From: Isoetes taiwanensis
Taxonomy: Eukaryota > Streptophyta > Lycopodiopsida > Isoetales > Isoetaceae
Assembly (NCBI GenBank): GCA_021234155.1
Contig: JAJEKV010000213.1
Coordinates: 374,001-438,000, forward strand
Direction: 5' to 3'
DNA: 64,000 bases
The notes beneath the pieces were generated by a model that worked only from the letters and a program-made list of their open reading frames with translations, did not search any database and was not told the origin of the DNA. Of the stretch, positions 33,671 to 45,409 are shown in pieces (the stretch's first letter is position 1; every line of letters begins with the position of its first letter). Position numbers and translations under genes: made by a program.

Positions 33671-36600
33671 TGCCTATCTTAGACTTTGTTTGTGGTTGTT
33701 GTTCATATATAGTACTTGGTATTTGTTCACCACTTATGTTGGTTGGGTATGTTAGCCAATTTTAGTTATGGTCAGGAGGGACCTCAGACGTATGGATTTT
33801 TCGAGTTGTCGCTTCAGGCTTTTCAATTAGTTCAATGGGTGGCGTGTACATTGGTAAGAAAATTTGTGCTTCATCTCTGTAGTAAGAGGCCATGGCTCCT
33901 ATCTGTTGATGTTTTTCATCTTTGGCAATTCTACTCATAAGTCGGACTATGAGAGGTATGTTTACCTTATGGGTCTCACATTATTCTTATGGGCCTTACA
34001 CCATGAGTGTTTGTGTCTTTTTCACTCGTGCATTTTCTTTGTCATTTTTTGTACCAGTGGTTGCATGGTTTGGGATACGGATTTTTTGTGATATGGACGC
34101 AGATGTGGCTCTGGCATTGATCGTGGAGTTTTTACGAGCTTCTTGCATATGGTTGCTATTGTTTCGAATTCATGGTTTTTAAGAGCTTGGATAGTTTACC
34201 TAATCCTTGATATGATTCCTACATTGTACTGATCATTTTATTTGCTATATTAGACACATATTATAGATTATCTAAGTTGTTCTGTTTGCAATTCTTGGTT
34301 GCTGTTGTTTGCATCATTCTCCCTTGGTTTCAACTCTCCCTTCAAGGTGGGGTTCTTAAGTGGCAGTCAAGCCTTGTTACTGTTGTTTCATGATTCACCT
34401 TTGGCTCTGGTTGTCTTCTTCCGATTTTTATTAGCCTAACTTTTTGGGTTCCTGGCCTTGTGAACACTGATAAACTTGCCATCTTTCCAATTTCCCTTTG
34501 TCTCGTACAAACATTTAAATTCTATACATTTCTCCAGATGGCTTCTTGGTTCATGTGATCCTTTTTCATTAGCTGGTCATGTTTGTTTGATGGTTCCATG
34601 TGCTCCCTTTGATGGATATGTGGCTCAGTATTCTATACCATAGGATTCTTTGCCTTTAGTCGGTTGTATTCGATGGTTCCATATGGCTCCCTTTATAGCT
34701 CATGGATTCTCAAGGGGTCTATAGGATTGGTTTCTCGTCATTATTTTTATGCATGTATGCACTATTGGATCTAATTTTGTAGGGGACTCGTGCTAGTCAC
34801 GTTAGGGGTCATTGCATCAATTTTCGGTTTGGTTTTTCAAATTTTTCTCCAACATTTGTTTGGAATAAGTTTTTGACATCTAGGTTTTTCTTTCATAGTC
34901 GTGGATCATTGCAAAAAATTTTTGGTTTCTCATATACTTGATTTCTATTTTTGCCCTAGCGTTTAGAGGTGGTGCTTTACACCTTCTAACCTTGCCATCT
35001 AATCGCATTTCCTTTCCTTCACTATCGTCCAAGTTTTCATCTGCATGGAGGCGACTGAGAATTTGTATCATCATCTTACATATGTTACTTGACGATGCAA
35101 TTCGATTTTGTCTGGATCCAGGTAAATTCGCTCTTTGCATATGTGTAGTTTTGCACAAGGAGCTTCATTTTTTGGTGAGAGCATCCCGCTTGGGCATTTA
35201 GTACCTTGAGTTGATGCCTAGTTCATTATATAGCTATTCCCTGAATTCTCTTCGCATTCTCAATATTGGCATCTCTTGCACCTTATAGCTTCAAGTCATT
35301 GGAACACGCATCTGGTTTGATTTCATTTAGAGATGTTTTTCTTTGCTAAGTTAGCTTTTTTAGGTACATTTTGCATGGTATTTTTTGTTTTCGCGATGTG
35401 ACCACCCATTTAGCATATAGTACCAACATGGTTGGTTGTCTAGTTGACTTCTTTTATAACATTTGTATCTTTTCATTCTGCGGCATGTTCCATCTTTACT
35501 ATTCTATTCTTCTTCTTGTTGGTTTTCTTCCACTGTTCTTGCTAGAGTGTCTCTTTTCCATCCTATAGAGGGGAGTAACTCCTAGGTTTGTCTACATTGA
35601 CTGGACGGCTCTAGTGCCTTAGACACATTCATTTATCGGAGAGATGGCCTGGTTGCTAGAGTTCCGTGTTCCATAATCTTCATCAGGTTCTCTCTCAAGC
35701 TTTTGTATGTTTGTTGTTTGTTGATACATTCAGGTTTCGATGAATATGTACATGGTTACGTTCTTTGCATTGTTCTAGCCTTTGTTTTAGATGATTGATC
35801 TTCTCCATCCACTCTTGTCTCGTTTCCATGCACTCTTGTTAGTCTTAATGGTCTAGTTTTGGTTGGCGTGATTTTTCGTAGAGCTTAATGTCTCAGTCTT
35901 GTGTGTTGGTTGGCTCTTATCATGTTCAGGGCTATGTGCGTTTTGGATTCTTGATCGGTTACACATGGGCATCCTTTGTGCCTTTACCTCTAGTTGTCTC
36001 TTTTCCCCAGTTCTCTTTTCATCTTTGATCGTTGTCTTTCCATTCCGTTATTTTTAGATGTAAGCGACCTGGTTGTTTGATTACCTTAGACGCTATAGCT
36101 GTGGTATGTCTTTGTGTCGTCAATTTTGAGGTGCTTCATTTAGTCTCATTCCCTTGTTCTTTTGCTCATGTTAGCGGCTCCTATGTGTCGTATTGTTCTA
36201 TTTGCTCGTTTTTGTTAGTTTCTGTTGTTCTTTTTGGACTTGGTTTGTGTTTATTATCACTTGCTTTGTTTAACCCATTTCTTTTGCAGCTTATTTCATG
36301 TTTCTGCTCTCTATAGTCTCGTTGTTCATTTTGCGCTATGTTCCACATATATTTTGTTCCTTTTTTATGATTCCATATTTTTTCCAATTGTGTTTGGTTT
36401 GTCATTTTGTCTTCGTTCTCAATTAGTTCTTTTCTTCTTTTGGTTTGTTCTTTATTTGTTCTTTTGCTCCATATATGCTGGTGTGTTCCTTGTCTGATTT
36501 TCACTTAGTTATTTGATTCTTTTTTGGGTCATTTTTTATTTATTTATCTATCTTTATCACAAATTCTTTTTATCCTCGCTCCTTCGTTCAATCGTTGACT

Positions 36601-37285
36601 TCTTAGATCGTTTTTCAATCGATTTGGTTCGTTTGTCTATTTCTCCAGTTGCTCCAGTTCCTTTTTGTCCTTTTGGCTCTGTTTGGTCGAGTTACCTCTT
36701 GTATCATCTTAGTTCATCTGTTCCTTATTTGTCTTGTCTCTTGTGTTTGCGCAGCTCATCTCTTGAGCCGCCTTAATATTGTTTTGCCCCACTGATGACA
36801 ATCTATGATGTTCTTGCCCGTTACCCTGGTTATCCAAGTTTCCCCACTAGCCTTGCTTAGCTATGTTTTCTTTTATTTGTCCCATTTGTCTCTTTCATTC
36901 TAAGCATCTTGTTTCGCCCATTTTTCCATCAGTTTGCTTCCACCTATTGCCCTCCTTGTCTTAGTTTGCTCTGTTTGTTAGTCCAGTTCATCCTCTTTGG
37001 CCTTATTGATCGTTTTTTCATTACCTCTTGTACTTTATTCACATACTCCGTCAGTTCCTTTGTTTAGTTCACCCGCCTTCTCCTTGTTACTCAATGGTTC
37101 CTTTTTTGGGTTCTCATTGGTTCTTGTTTGTTCTATTTGCCTTGACGTATTTTTTATCCTTTCTGCGGTGATAGGTTTAGGTTTTGGAGTTTGGATCCTG
37201 TGGTGCATATATCCATAAGAGTATTATTCTATATTATTTGTAGTCGTGCTTTTCATTATATATCCATCAAAAAAGTATTATTCTA
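33671..37285. other. T-rich, strand-asymmetric DNA without recognised genes
   Basis: The plus strand is strikingly rich in T with few runs of A over more than 3.5 kb. As a result plus-strand frames look Phe/Leu/Ser/Cys-rich and membrane-like, as does the frame at 36225-36497. These frames are compositional and I do not call them genes. No transposon end is seen until the Helitron at 37286. Confidence 0.5.
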
Positions 37286-39423
37286 CTAGTTAAAGGTGCC
37301 AATGTGGGCTGCAGGTTAAACTGGCAATGTTGGAACCTAGAAATAATAAGGTTTGTTGGGCCTGGTAATGTTGGTGTCTGGCATTTTGTATTGTAGGAAC
37401 CTTTAATTTCTTTCTTTTTTATTCTCCCTTTTTTTTTTTTTTCTAACCAGTTCTCCCTCCCTTTGCCTTCCCTTTCCCCTTTCCCTTTTTTTTTCTTTCT
37501 CTTTTTCTTATCCTTTTCCCTTCCTTTTTATCTTTCCGCTCTTCCCATTTTTCCACTATTCTCTTTCCCTTTCCTTTTCCCTTCCTTTTCCTTTTTCCTT
37601 TTCCTTTTCTCTTTCCGTTTCTCATGCATTTTTTTCGTTCTCTTTTGCTTACCTTTTCATGTGCCCTTTTCTTCCTTTCCCCCCCTCTTCCTCTTGATGG
37701 CGTGCCCTTTCCCCATCTCTTTTCCAATTTCTCTCTCCTCTTTTCCTCATGCTCTTTTTGCTTTCCCTTCTCCTTTTTCCGCTTTCCTTTTCCTTTCAAC
37801 TTTCCATTCCCTTTTCATACTTTCCCCCCCCCTTTTTTGCTTTCGCGATGTTCCCTTTTTTCCTTTCCCTTTCTCTTTCCCCTTCCTTTACATTTTTCCT
37901 TTTCCGTTCCCTTTGCGGCTTTTCATATGCCTCTTTCCATTCCCTTTTCTCAACCTTTTTTTATGCCCTTTTTCCTTCTTTCCCCATCTTCTTCCCCTTT
38001 TCCCCTTTCCACTTTCTCCTTTCTTGTTTCTTTTTTTTTCCTTTTCCTTTCCATACTCTTTTCCCTTTCTTTCTTCTATTTCCTCACCCTTTCCCTCTTC
38101 CTTTTTTGTCACCGTGCCCTTTTCTCCTTCCTCTTTTCCTATTCCTTGCTCCCTACCCTTTGTCTATTCTAATTCCCCCCCACCTTTTCCTCATTTTTTC
38201 CATCCTTTCCCTCTTCCTTTTCTCGATGCTCTTTTTGCTTTCCTTTTCTCTTTCTTCACCCTTTCTCTTTTCCCCTTTTTTCAAACGCCCTTTCATTTTT
38301 CTCTTTTTTTCGTTCCCTTTTCCCAAGTTCTCTTTTCCCTTTTCCCCCCTCTCTTTTTCCTTTTTACTTTTCTTTTCCCATAGACTTTTGCAACCTTTTC
38401 TTATTTTCCTTACCTTTTTCTCCTTTTCTCCACCTTGACCCTTAACACCCTTCTCATCGTTGCTTTTTTTTCCGTTCCTTTCCCCTCGCCCTATTCTATT
38501 CCTTTTTCTATTTTTTCTTTTATCTTTCCATTTTTCTTTTCTCCTTCTCTTTCCTTTTTCCTCTTACCTTTCCTTTATTCCTTTTCATTTTTCCTTTTCT
38601 TTTTTTCATCATCTTTTTTCCTTTTCCTTCTCCTCTTCCTTTTCCCTTTTCCATTTCCCTTTCATCGTTTTTCCTTTTCCCTTCCCCTCTTCCTTTTTCC
38701 CTTTCATCGTTTTCCTTTTCCCTTCCCTCTTCCTTTTCCCTTTTCCCTTTTCCCTTTTTCCGTTTTTTTTTTTCCTTTTTCCTTTTCCCTTTTCCCTTTT
38801 TCCTTTTTCCTTTTCCTTTTCCCTTTCATTCGTTTTTCCTTTTCCTTTCCCCTTTTCCTTTTCCTTTTTTTCCCTTTTCCCTTTTCCCTTTCATCATTTT
38901 TTTTTCCTTTTCCTTTTCCATTTTCCTTTTTCCCTTTTCCTTTTCCCTTTTTCCTTTTTCCTTTCCCCTTTTCTCTTTTCCCTTTTTCTTTTTCCCTTTT
39001 CCTTTTTTTCCTTTTCAAGTTTCCCTTTTCCTTTTCCCTTTCATCTTTTTCCTTTTCCCTTCCCTTTTCCTTTTCCTTTTCTTTATCATAGTTTTCCTTT
39101 TTCCCTTTCATCGTTTTTCCTTTTCCCTTCCTTTTTCCTTTTCCCTTTTCCCTTTTCCTTTCATCGTTTTCCTTTTCCCTTCCTTCCCTTTTCCTTTTCC
39201 TTTTTCCTTTCGCCGTTTTTCTTTTCCCTTCCCTTCCCCTTTTCCTTTTCCCTTTTCCTTTTCCTTTTCCTTTTCCTTTTTTCCTTTTCCTTTCATATTG
39301 AAGCCATAGTCAAGATGAAATTTTATAGAAGAATTTCTTACACATCATCTCCACCATTGGTCAATCAAATCCTCGACCGTCCGATTTAGGGTGCGGTCCA
39401 TTACACAACATTATAATATAAGA
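37286..39423 (-). mobile_element. Non-autonomous Helitron carrying a pyrimidine tract
   Basis: Read on the minus strand it begins TCTTATATTATAATGTTGTG (5' end at 39423, preceded by A) and ends CACCTTTAACTAG (37286-37298 on the plus strand), followed by T. The 5' 60 bases resemble those of the Helitron at 21311-23933, including TCGGACGG and the TATATTATA block. The 3' hairpin is decayed (GCC...GGC only). About 1.86 kb of the 2.14 kb is a C/T tract. No helicase is encoded. Confidence 0.65.
37425..39292 (+). repeat. Long (TTTTCC)n-like polypyrimidine tract
   Basis: The plus strand consists almost only of T and C, in imperfect TTTTCC, TTTCCC and TTTTTCC units. Purines are concentrated in recurring TTTCATCGTTTT interruptions towards the right end, for example at 38660, 38700, 39106 and 39158. 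The long frames here are artefacts of low complexity. Such tracts can form triplex or H-DNA structures. Confidence 0.9.
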
Positions 39424-40026
39424 TATCATTTAGTCTCGTTGCTACGTTACTTATGTGTTTTTTCCTTCTCGGTTTTTGTTGGGTTCTTGTCGCTCTTTTA
39501 ATTCCTTTTTAGTTTATTTGTCTATTCGATTCGACCCTTGGAGCCTCCTTTGGGTCTTGCCCCCTTCAAATCGTTGCTTTTACTTGCCTTGTCTTTTCTT
39601 TCTATTTTCCTTGTGCTCCACTTTGACCCCTTAACTTCTTTGCATCATGCCCTTCTTGCTTTTTGCTTATTGCCTCGTTTTTTCCTCCACTTTGGTCTTG
39701 CTTCTTCTATTCCAATGACTCCATTAGTTCCCTCACTCCATCATGTCTGTGTATTACATTAGTCTTTCTGGAATGCATAGTGTTCATTTCTATTTTTATC
39801 ATGGCTTGATTCACCTTAATTCTCCTTTCCTTGTTCTTTGCCCTCTGCTCTCGTTATCCCCGTTTTATGTCATCCTTGCTTTGTAGTTGTGTTGGGTTGC
39901 CCCTTTTTTCTTGATTTGTTCTAGTTATCATTTTTGGCCTGTTTCCCCTTCATTTCACCTTTTGCCTTCTATTTTCTTGACGTTTTGGCTTGCTCCATTC
40001 CTTTGAGGTAGATTCCTCTTCTATCG
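39424..40026. other. T-rich sequence continuing the asymmetric domain
   Basis: Same composition as 33671-37285, consistent with the Helitron having inserted into this domain. No gene is recognised. Confidence 0.5.
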
Positions 40027-41166
40027 GCCAACTAGTTGTATCATAGGACCCATCCTAGGAATGCCACGGTTCTATTGTGATAGCAATAGAACCGACATTC
40101 CTGGATGGGGGCCCTATCTCATCTCCTATTTATAAAATCTCCTTCCTCAAAAATGGTCATCGGCGTTCTCTTGAGCTTCTTTTCCTTGTTGCTCTTTTCT
40201 AGCTCCCAAGTTTCCCCCCCTCTCCCTTTATCATATCCGAGCTTGTTGGTCATATCTTCGTCAGTTTCCTCCTTTTTCTCATTTCCTGTTCCATCGTTAA
40301 AGTTGCTTCATTTCCTTTTAGTCGGTTGGTCATCTGTATGTGTCTATTTGTCTACACTTCTTGGGTCGCTCTGCGGCAAACTATTATCCTCTTTGTTTCT
40401 TTCTAGTTTAATGAAAGTGCGCGTTCTTATTTTTTCATTTGTTCTTCTTGTAATTAGCCCAGAAGGCGTTCTTATTTTTTATTTCTCTTTTCTCGGCGTG
40501 GCGCTGTAGCCTCCGAGACATACTTATCATTACAGTATTTCATTTATTCATTCATGTTTTCTCTCGATATGGCATTGTAGGCTCTGAGTCAATATTTATT
40601 ATTCATGTTTTTTTTTCTGGTCTTTTGTGGCCTCGGCTGAAGCCTAATCGGTTGTTTTTTCCCGCGATGGTCATTCCGCGGACGGTTCCCGATTGGTCGG
40701 CTGATGTTTCTTTCTCGGCGTGGCCTTGGAGCCTCCGAGTCTTCTTGCCTATGGCTTCTAACTCATTAATGGGTTATTTTTCTTTCAGCCTTGACTCTGC
40801 AGGGTTTTTTTTTAAGGTCTTGTGGTTGCCAGAGCGCGTGGGGTCGTGCTTCAACTATTTGCTTGGGTTTTCCTCAAAAACCTAAGAAGGCGTGGTTCTT
40901 CTTCCCGATGAGAAGCAGTCACTAGGTCTTCTCACCTTTGCATCGACCAAGTGGCGGATAAAACCATCTTTTATGTTGTATTCTTCAGTATCATCATGCT
41001 CTCGATGATTGTCTAGTTTCGGAGCATTTAAAATTCATATTTCCAAATTTATCTACCCCTAGTGAGGGATCCATTTGTATCCATTTGTACTCAATGTTTT
41101 ACAAAGCTCAATGAGAACACCACTTCACTGCCAACTAGTTGTATCATAGGACCCATCCTAGGAATG
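40027..41166. repeat. 1.1-kb segment bounded by a 37-bp direct repeat
   Basis: The 37 bases starting GCCAACTAGTTGTATCATAG and ending CCTAGGAATG occur at 40027-40063 and 41130-41166 without a mismatch. The segment opens with about 155 bases matching the promoter-like part of the segmental repeat (6760-6915 and 32030-32180). Further in, CTCGGCGTGGC...AGCCTCCGAG motifs recur (40489, 40711). No ORF is supported. Confidence 0.8.
40049..40109. other. Long imperfect hairpin
   Basis: Left arm 40049-40077 (CCCATCCTAGGAATG plus CCACGGTTCTATTG) pairs with right arm 40084-40109 (CAATAGAACC plus GACATTCCTGGATGGG) around the loop TGATAG. About 25 base pairs form with a one-base and a three-base irregularity. 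In the segmental repeats the stem is shorter; here the 37-bp direct repeat supplies the outer part. Confidence 0.8.
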
Positions 41167-42700
41167 TTAAATCTTATTCTTGAAGCCGAATGCTGAATCT
41201 TGAAGCATGTTCGAACCCTCCAGCATTTGTATTGCTTTCGATTCTTGCCTTCTTTCGTCTAACCCTAAAATAACCCTAAAACATGATGGCAGGATGCTTG
41301 CATGCAAAACTCTGAAAATGGCAACTGAAATAAAAAGAGGGCTTTTGTTGTGAGCCCTTGGATGTTGGACCATTGAAAAAAAAAAAGCTAAATAAACAAC
41401 TAAAAAATGGTGCACTCTAGATGTACGCATTAGTACATCTATTCGAATACGCCATGAAATCTTAGGAAAACCTTTGTGAAAAGTGTACAAAAACACAAAG
41501 CAAACCCCCTGTTATTATGCTACATATTTTTCTCTCAACTTTCTTCTGGGTCCAAAATTTTGTCATTGTAGCTCTTGACTCTGCTGCCTCTGTTTTTCAG
41601 CATGTGACTCTTGTTGTTGGTTTTAGTGGAGATGCCCAGATGTGGCTTTCTTTCATTTGCATTCTCTCTCTCTTAGTTAGCTTGATGGTTTTGACAATTG
41701 AATTTATCTTCGTATAATGATAAGAAGATAATTGTGTATTGATTGGCTGCAGGTACGGGTTCTCTCCTCCTATTGTCTCTTTTTTGCTTTTCAGGGTTTG
41801 CTTTAGCTTGAAAGAGGATGGATTATCGAAATGAAGATGCTAGTTAAAGGAGCCTTGGAGCGATAAATGATAACATTTCTGGAATTTTATTGTCATGGAC
41901 CATAGAGTTTTCTGTCGCACTGGATGCTACTATGCCTTTACATGGATAAGTATAAGGGTTGCTTTCATGCACATTTTTGCAGTTGTATCTATATTTGAAT
42001 GGCTTAACAATTGCCAAGTCTTGGGCATTATTTGTATGCTTTATAGTTCATAGCCACTGAATTCAAGTTGATGCTGTGGTTGATGAATCATTTTCTTAAG
42101 ACTTTGATGAGTAAATAATGATCTTCAGGTTAAATTACTTAGGCTTTGGGTAAAGAGGTACTAGTCTAGACTGGCTTGCTCAGTCTGGATAGTAGGATGA
42201 TAATACTGCCAAGGGATTGACCGAGGCAGATGTATGTTCTAGGTTAACTAGTTCAGGCTGGGGTTTTTTTTTTTTTCGGCACACTGTATAATCGTATTCC
42301 CCATCGAAATTTGGTAACTCTGGTTGTTGGTTTAGTCGCGAATGGGTCAACGGCTACACCAGAAAGGGATCATTGGCTAAAGGGATCATTTGGCTTTGTC
42401 AAAGTGCACAGCCTCAACCCTTATAAGGGATTTTGCATTGGAGTTCAAGCGATTATGCATGTAGTTTTGCGAATCAGATTGCCCTTTTGCATGGCTTCAT
42501 CAGGTGCACAAGGCAGCTTGTGGAGGTTATATTTAACTGTAGCTATTCGAGCAATTACAATATAGAAACAGGGTCGCATAGATTCCCTGGCGTGCATTCT
42601 AGAGCTGAGACGTGTCAGCCCAGCCCTTAATCCAGAATGGAAGTTGGGTTTTCTAATTCCTGATGACTGGTTAACCTGGTGATGCTTTGCATCAGTGTTT
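41167..42700. other. Unassigned sequence
   Basis: No recognised gene, RNA or transposon end. It contains A and T homopolymer runs at 41379 and 42265. Confidence 0.4.
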
Positions 42701-42737
42701 TTTCAACGATAACTTAAACACCGCTTTGCTTCAAGAA

Positions 42738-42868
42738 ATGCAGGTTAGTTCCTTTGTATCACTATTTTTTCAATCCCTTCATTGCAAAAATGGGACACAT
42801 GATGCAGGTTTGTTCCTTTGTATCACTGTTTTTTTGACCCGTTCATTGCAAAAATGAGACACATGGTA
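42738..42868 (+). repeat. 64-bp tandem duplication
   Basis: Two adjacent units begin ATGCAGGTT (42738, 42802), contain GTTCCTTTGTATCACT and end with GACACATG. They differ at about six sites. Confidence 0.85.
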
Positions 42869-42939
42869 GATGGCGATGGTGGCTTCCCCTGCATGCAATG
42901 TTGTTGGGCTTGCATTCGGAGAAAACTAGCCAAGAAACA

Positions 42940-43250
42940 AGCAAAATCACCGAAATAGACAAGTAAACGAACATGAAGAAACGAAAAAAAGCCGACCTCC
43001 TATTTCGGCGTTTTCGTCTCATTATTAAAAAGTGTAATTTCTGTCGATATCGAGCTGATTTTGGTACTGGAAACATGCCAGAAAGTACTTTTGGCACGCC
43101 GAAAATAGTAGGCTTGCAAATTTTGTTAAGAAATTTCTGCCGATAGAAAGTTTCGCGACACACGCCCACGCTCGCGGCTGCCGCCGCTTGCCTGGACTTA
43201 CGCCGCGAAACTTTTTGTCGACAGAAATTACCTATTCCAAAATGCCATAG
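42940..43250. repeat. Cluster of nested inverted repeats
   Basis: AATTTCTGCCGATAGAAAG with GTTTCGCG (about 43130-43157) pairs with CGCGAAAC and TTTTTGTCGACAGAAATT (about 43202-43229), leaving a GC-rich loop. A third TAATTTCTGTCGATA lies at 43036. CCGAAATAG (42951) pairs with CTATTTCGG near 43000, which also pairs with CGCCGAAAATAG near 43098. This looks like a decayed MITE or fold-back; no clear target duplication is seen. Confidence 0.5.
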
Positions 43251-43842
43251 GTGTGGACTATACAAGGGCGGACTGGCTGGAAATGCCAAAATTGTACAGT
43301 TTCAAAGTAGATGAAATGGATCTTGAATTTGAAGAAGCTACAAAGCATATCAGTCTACACCTACTGCCTCTGCCCTCGGAATCCCTGATTCCTCACGGTG
43401 TTTCAGTCTTCACAAGACTCTGATTGATGCAGATGATCACATGAATGCTTCAGCCCAAGGTTTGCTCATACCCCATGTGGTCTAATGAGAATATGACAGA
43501 TTTTTATAGCAACCAAATGGGCATTGGAATGGCTTGTTGGAAAGCCAACAGACCGAAATGGGGATTCGACCTGACTCCAGGCCTTCCAGGCCCCTTCATG
43601 CCCTGAATCGATTGCCTCAAGGCAATCCCGATGGCCCCTGCGCCATAGCCATCTTCGATGGCCTTTGAGTTGCCCATCAAATGGGATGTTGCCACCTCAA
43701 CTTATTATTAAGGTTTTAAATTCCTTACCTAAAGACTTATTATCTAAATGCCTTTCTTGCCCCCTGCATGCCCCATAATGTTCATAACATACCTCCTCTT
43801 TCAAATCCTTGGTCCCTAAGGATTGTGGGAGTATGTGTATTT

Positions 43843-43935
43843 GAAACCCTTTCTTGGGGTCACCTTGTGACCATGGTTTCTCTATCTAGTCCCTTCAGAA
43901 ACCCCTTCCCTGGGTCACCTCGTGACCATGGTTTC
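43843..43935. repeat. Tandem hairpin pair downstream of gypsy pol
   Basis: Two 38-base units (43843-43880 and 43898-43935) each begin GAAACC and end GGTTTC, and contain GGTCACC-T-GTGACC inverted repeats. Period is 55 bases. They lie between the pol end and the polypurine tract. Confidence 0.7.
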
Positions 43936-44079
43936 GTAGCTCACAGTTTGTGGACGTCCTTACTTGCTATCCCTGATGCAAGCCCATAATTTATTGTACT
44001 AGGTAACTAACCTCATGTCGACTCTACTAATCCTTCCATGGCCTCTATGGGTTTTGAGTCAGATGAGAGTTTTGGTGCA

Positions 44080-44433
44080 CGTACCCTTCACTCTCCTATG
44101 CGGCCTCGGAAAGTGATTGACCTCGCCACAAGATCAAGTACTCTGCAATATTTCTATTGCGCAGCTTTCGAATGCGAGTGCAAGAATCGCCTCAGGAGTT
44201 ACCTCAGAGCTAAGGGCTAGGGGTATTGTCGCTGGAGCAATCACGTTGTCCGTGGATAATATTGCTTTCTTAAGTTGGCTTACATGGAAAACATGATGCA
44301 CTCCTATTCCATCTGGAAGCTCTAATTCATATGATGTCCCATTGATCTTTCTTAACACTTTGAAGGGTCCAGCATATCGGGGTATCAGTTTGGGAATTTT
44401 TCCCTTGACCAATGGCTTCAAGGTCCTTGGCAT
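44080..44433 (-). pseudogene. pol: Integrase C-terminus and chromodomain remnant, minus-strand gypsy
   Basis: KLIPRYAGPFKVLRKING, SYELELPDGIGVHHVFHVSQ and LKKA are the conserved gypsy integrase tail. EVTPEAILAL follows. In a neighbouring frame AEYLILWRGQSLSEAA matches the chromodomain core (YL.LW.G....EA.WE). One frameshift separates the two halves. Confidence 0.65.
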
Positions 44434-45238
44434 TTATCCTGGCTCGATCTTGAGCCTTCTTTAAGTTTGCCCTACACTGATATAATATGGCTTGCATATC
44501 TTCCAACATATGAATAACTGCATCAGGTTTCAAGGCTTGGTTAGTCCCAGTATATGATCTCGAGTTCCTGCCCATCATTGCCATAAAGGGACTCATTTTG
44601 GTACCTGTGTGGTATGCTTTGTTATAAACGAACTCCACAAAAGGCAAATATTCTTCCCACTTGGACTGCTTTTCAAACACAAAACTTCTTAACATATCCT
44701 CCAGGATCATGTTAATTCGTTCTGTTTGTCTGTCAGTTTGGAGGTGATTTCCACTACTCATAATGAGGCTTTCTCCTAGCCCCTTCAGGAAATCTTTCCA
44801 AAAGTGCCCCGTGAATTTTGAGTCTCGATCGCTTACAATTCTTCGTGGCAGACCAAACATAGGGTACACAACCCCTAGATACTCTTTTGCCACATCTTGT
44901 CCAGTAGCATCATCTCATAATGCTAAGAACTTTGCATACTTTGTCAGACAATCGACCATCACCAGTACTTGGGTGTGTTGTTGATTGGATCGTGGGAGTG
45001 CAACTATGAAATCCATACTTATGCATTTCCACCTTTCCAAACGTATGGGTAACGGCTTTAACAATCCTGGCATCTTGCCATGATCTGTTTTTACAGTTTG
45101 ACATACTTGGCACTGTGATACATAAGATTTTACATCTTGTTTCATACCAGGCCAAAAGAATTGTCTTTTAATCAATTCATATGTCTTCCATTCCCCCCCG
45201 TGCCCAGCTTGCGGGATATTATGAAATTCATAAAGCAT
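44327..45238 (-). pseudogene. pol: Integrase, minus-strand gypsy, split by a frameshift
   Basis: The HHCC zinc finger reads HNIPQAGHGGEWKTYELIKR, QFFWPGMKQDV and SQCQVCQTVKTDHGK. The first catalytic Asp lies in SMDFIVALPRSNQQHTQVLV and MVDCLTKYAKF. After a shift near 44900, AKEYLGVVYPMFGLPRRIVS, DRDSKFTGHFWKDF and QTDRQTERINMILEDML supply the second Asp and the Glu. YNKAYHTGTKMSPFMAMMGR follows. All catalytic residues are present but in two frames. Confidence 0.85.
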
Positions 45239-45409
45239 CTCCTTCCTAAGATTCTCTACTAAGGGTACATAAATCCGTCCCTAATAGAACCATAAATCGT
45301 CATTTTGCGCCCAAAGAGAACCTTCTCTTTTGATTGGATCTTGATCCTTCTCGTACAAATCCCTGATTTGTTGGAAGCGATCCCATTCTAGAGATGTCAT
45401 TCCATGGAT

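Noticed and set aside
36032-36504. Membrane-like frames in the T-rich domain
   Set aside because: Strand T-bias alone produces Phe/Leu/Cys-rich translations; there is no start context, family or conservation.
37463-39389. Several long plus-strand frames of 180-310 codons, rich in Phe, Ser, Leu and Pro
   Set aside because: They lie in an almost pure C/T tract in which stop codons rarely occur on the plus strand, and overlapping frames are equally open. This is low complexity, not coding.
40049-40109. The long hairpin as a tRNA or microRNA gene
   Set aside because: It has no tRNA arms or A/B boxes. A microRNA cannot be claimed without small-RNA data, and the stem is explained by the junction of two repeats.
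41840-41870. GCTAGTTAAAGGAGCC, similar to the Helitron 3' ends at 21311 and 37286
   Set aside because: No hairpin, no matching 5' TC...TATATTATA partner and no suitable flanking base pattern.
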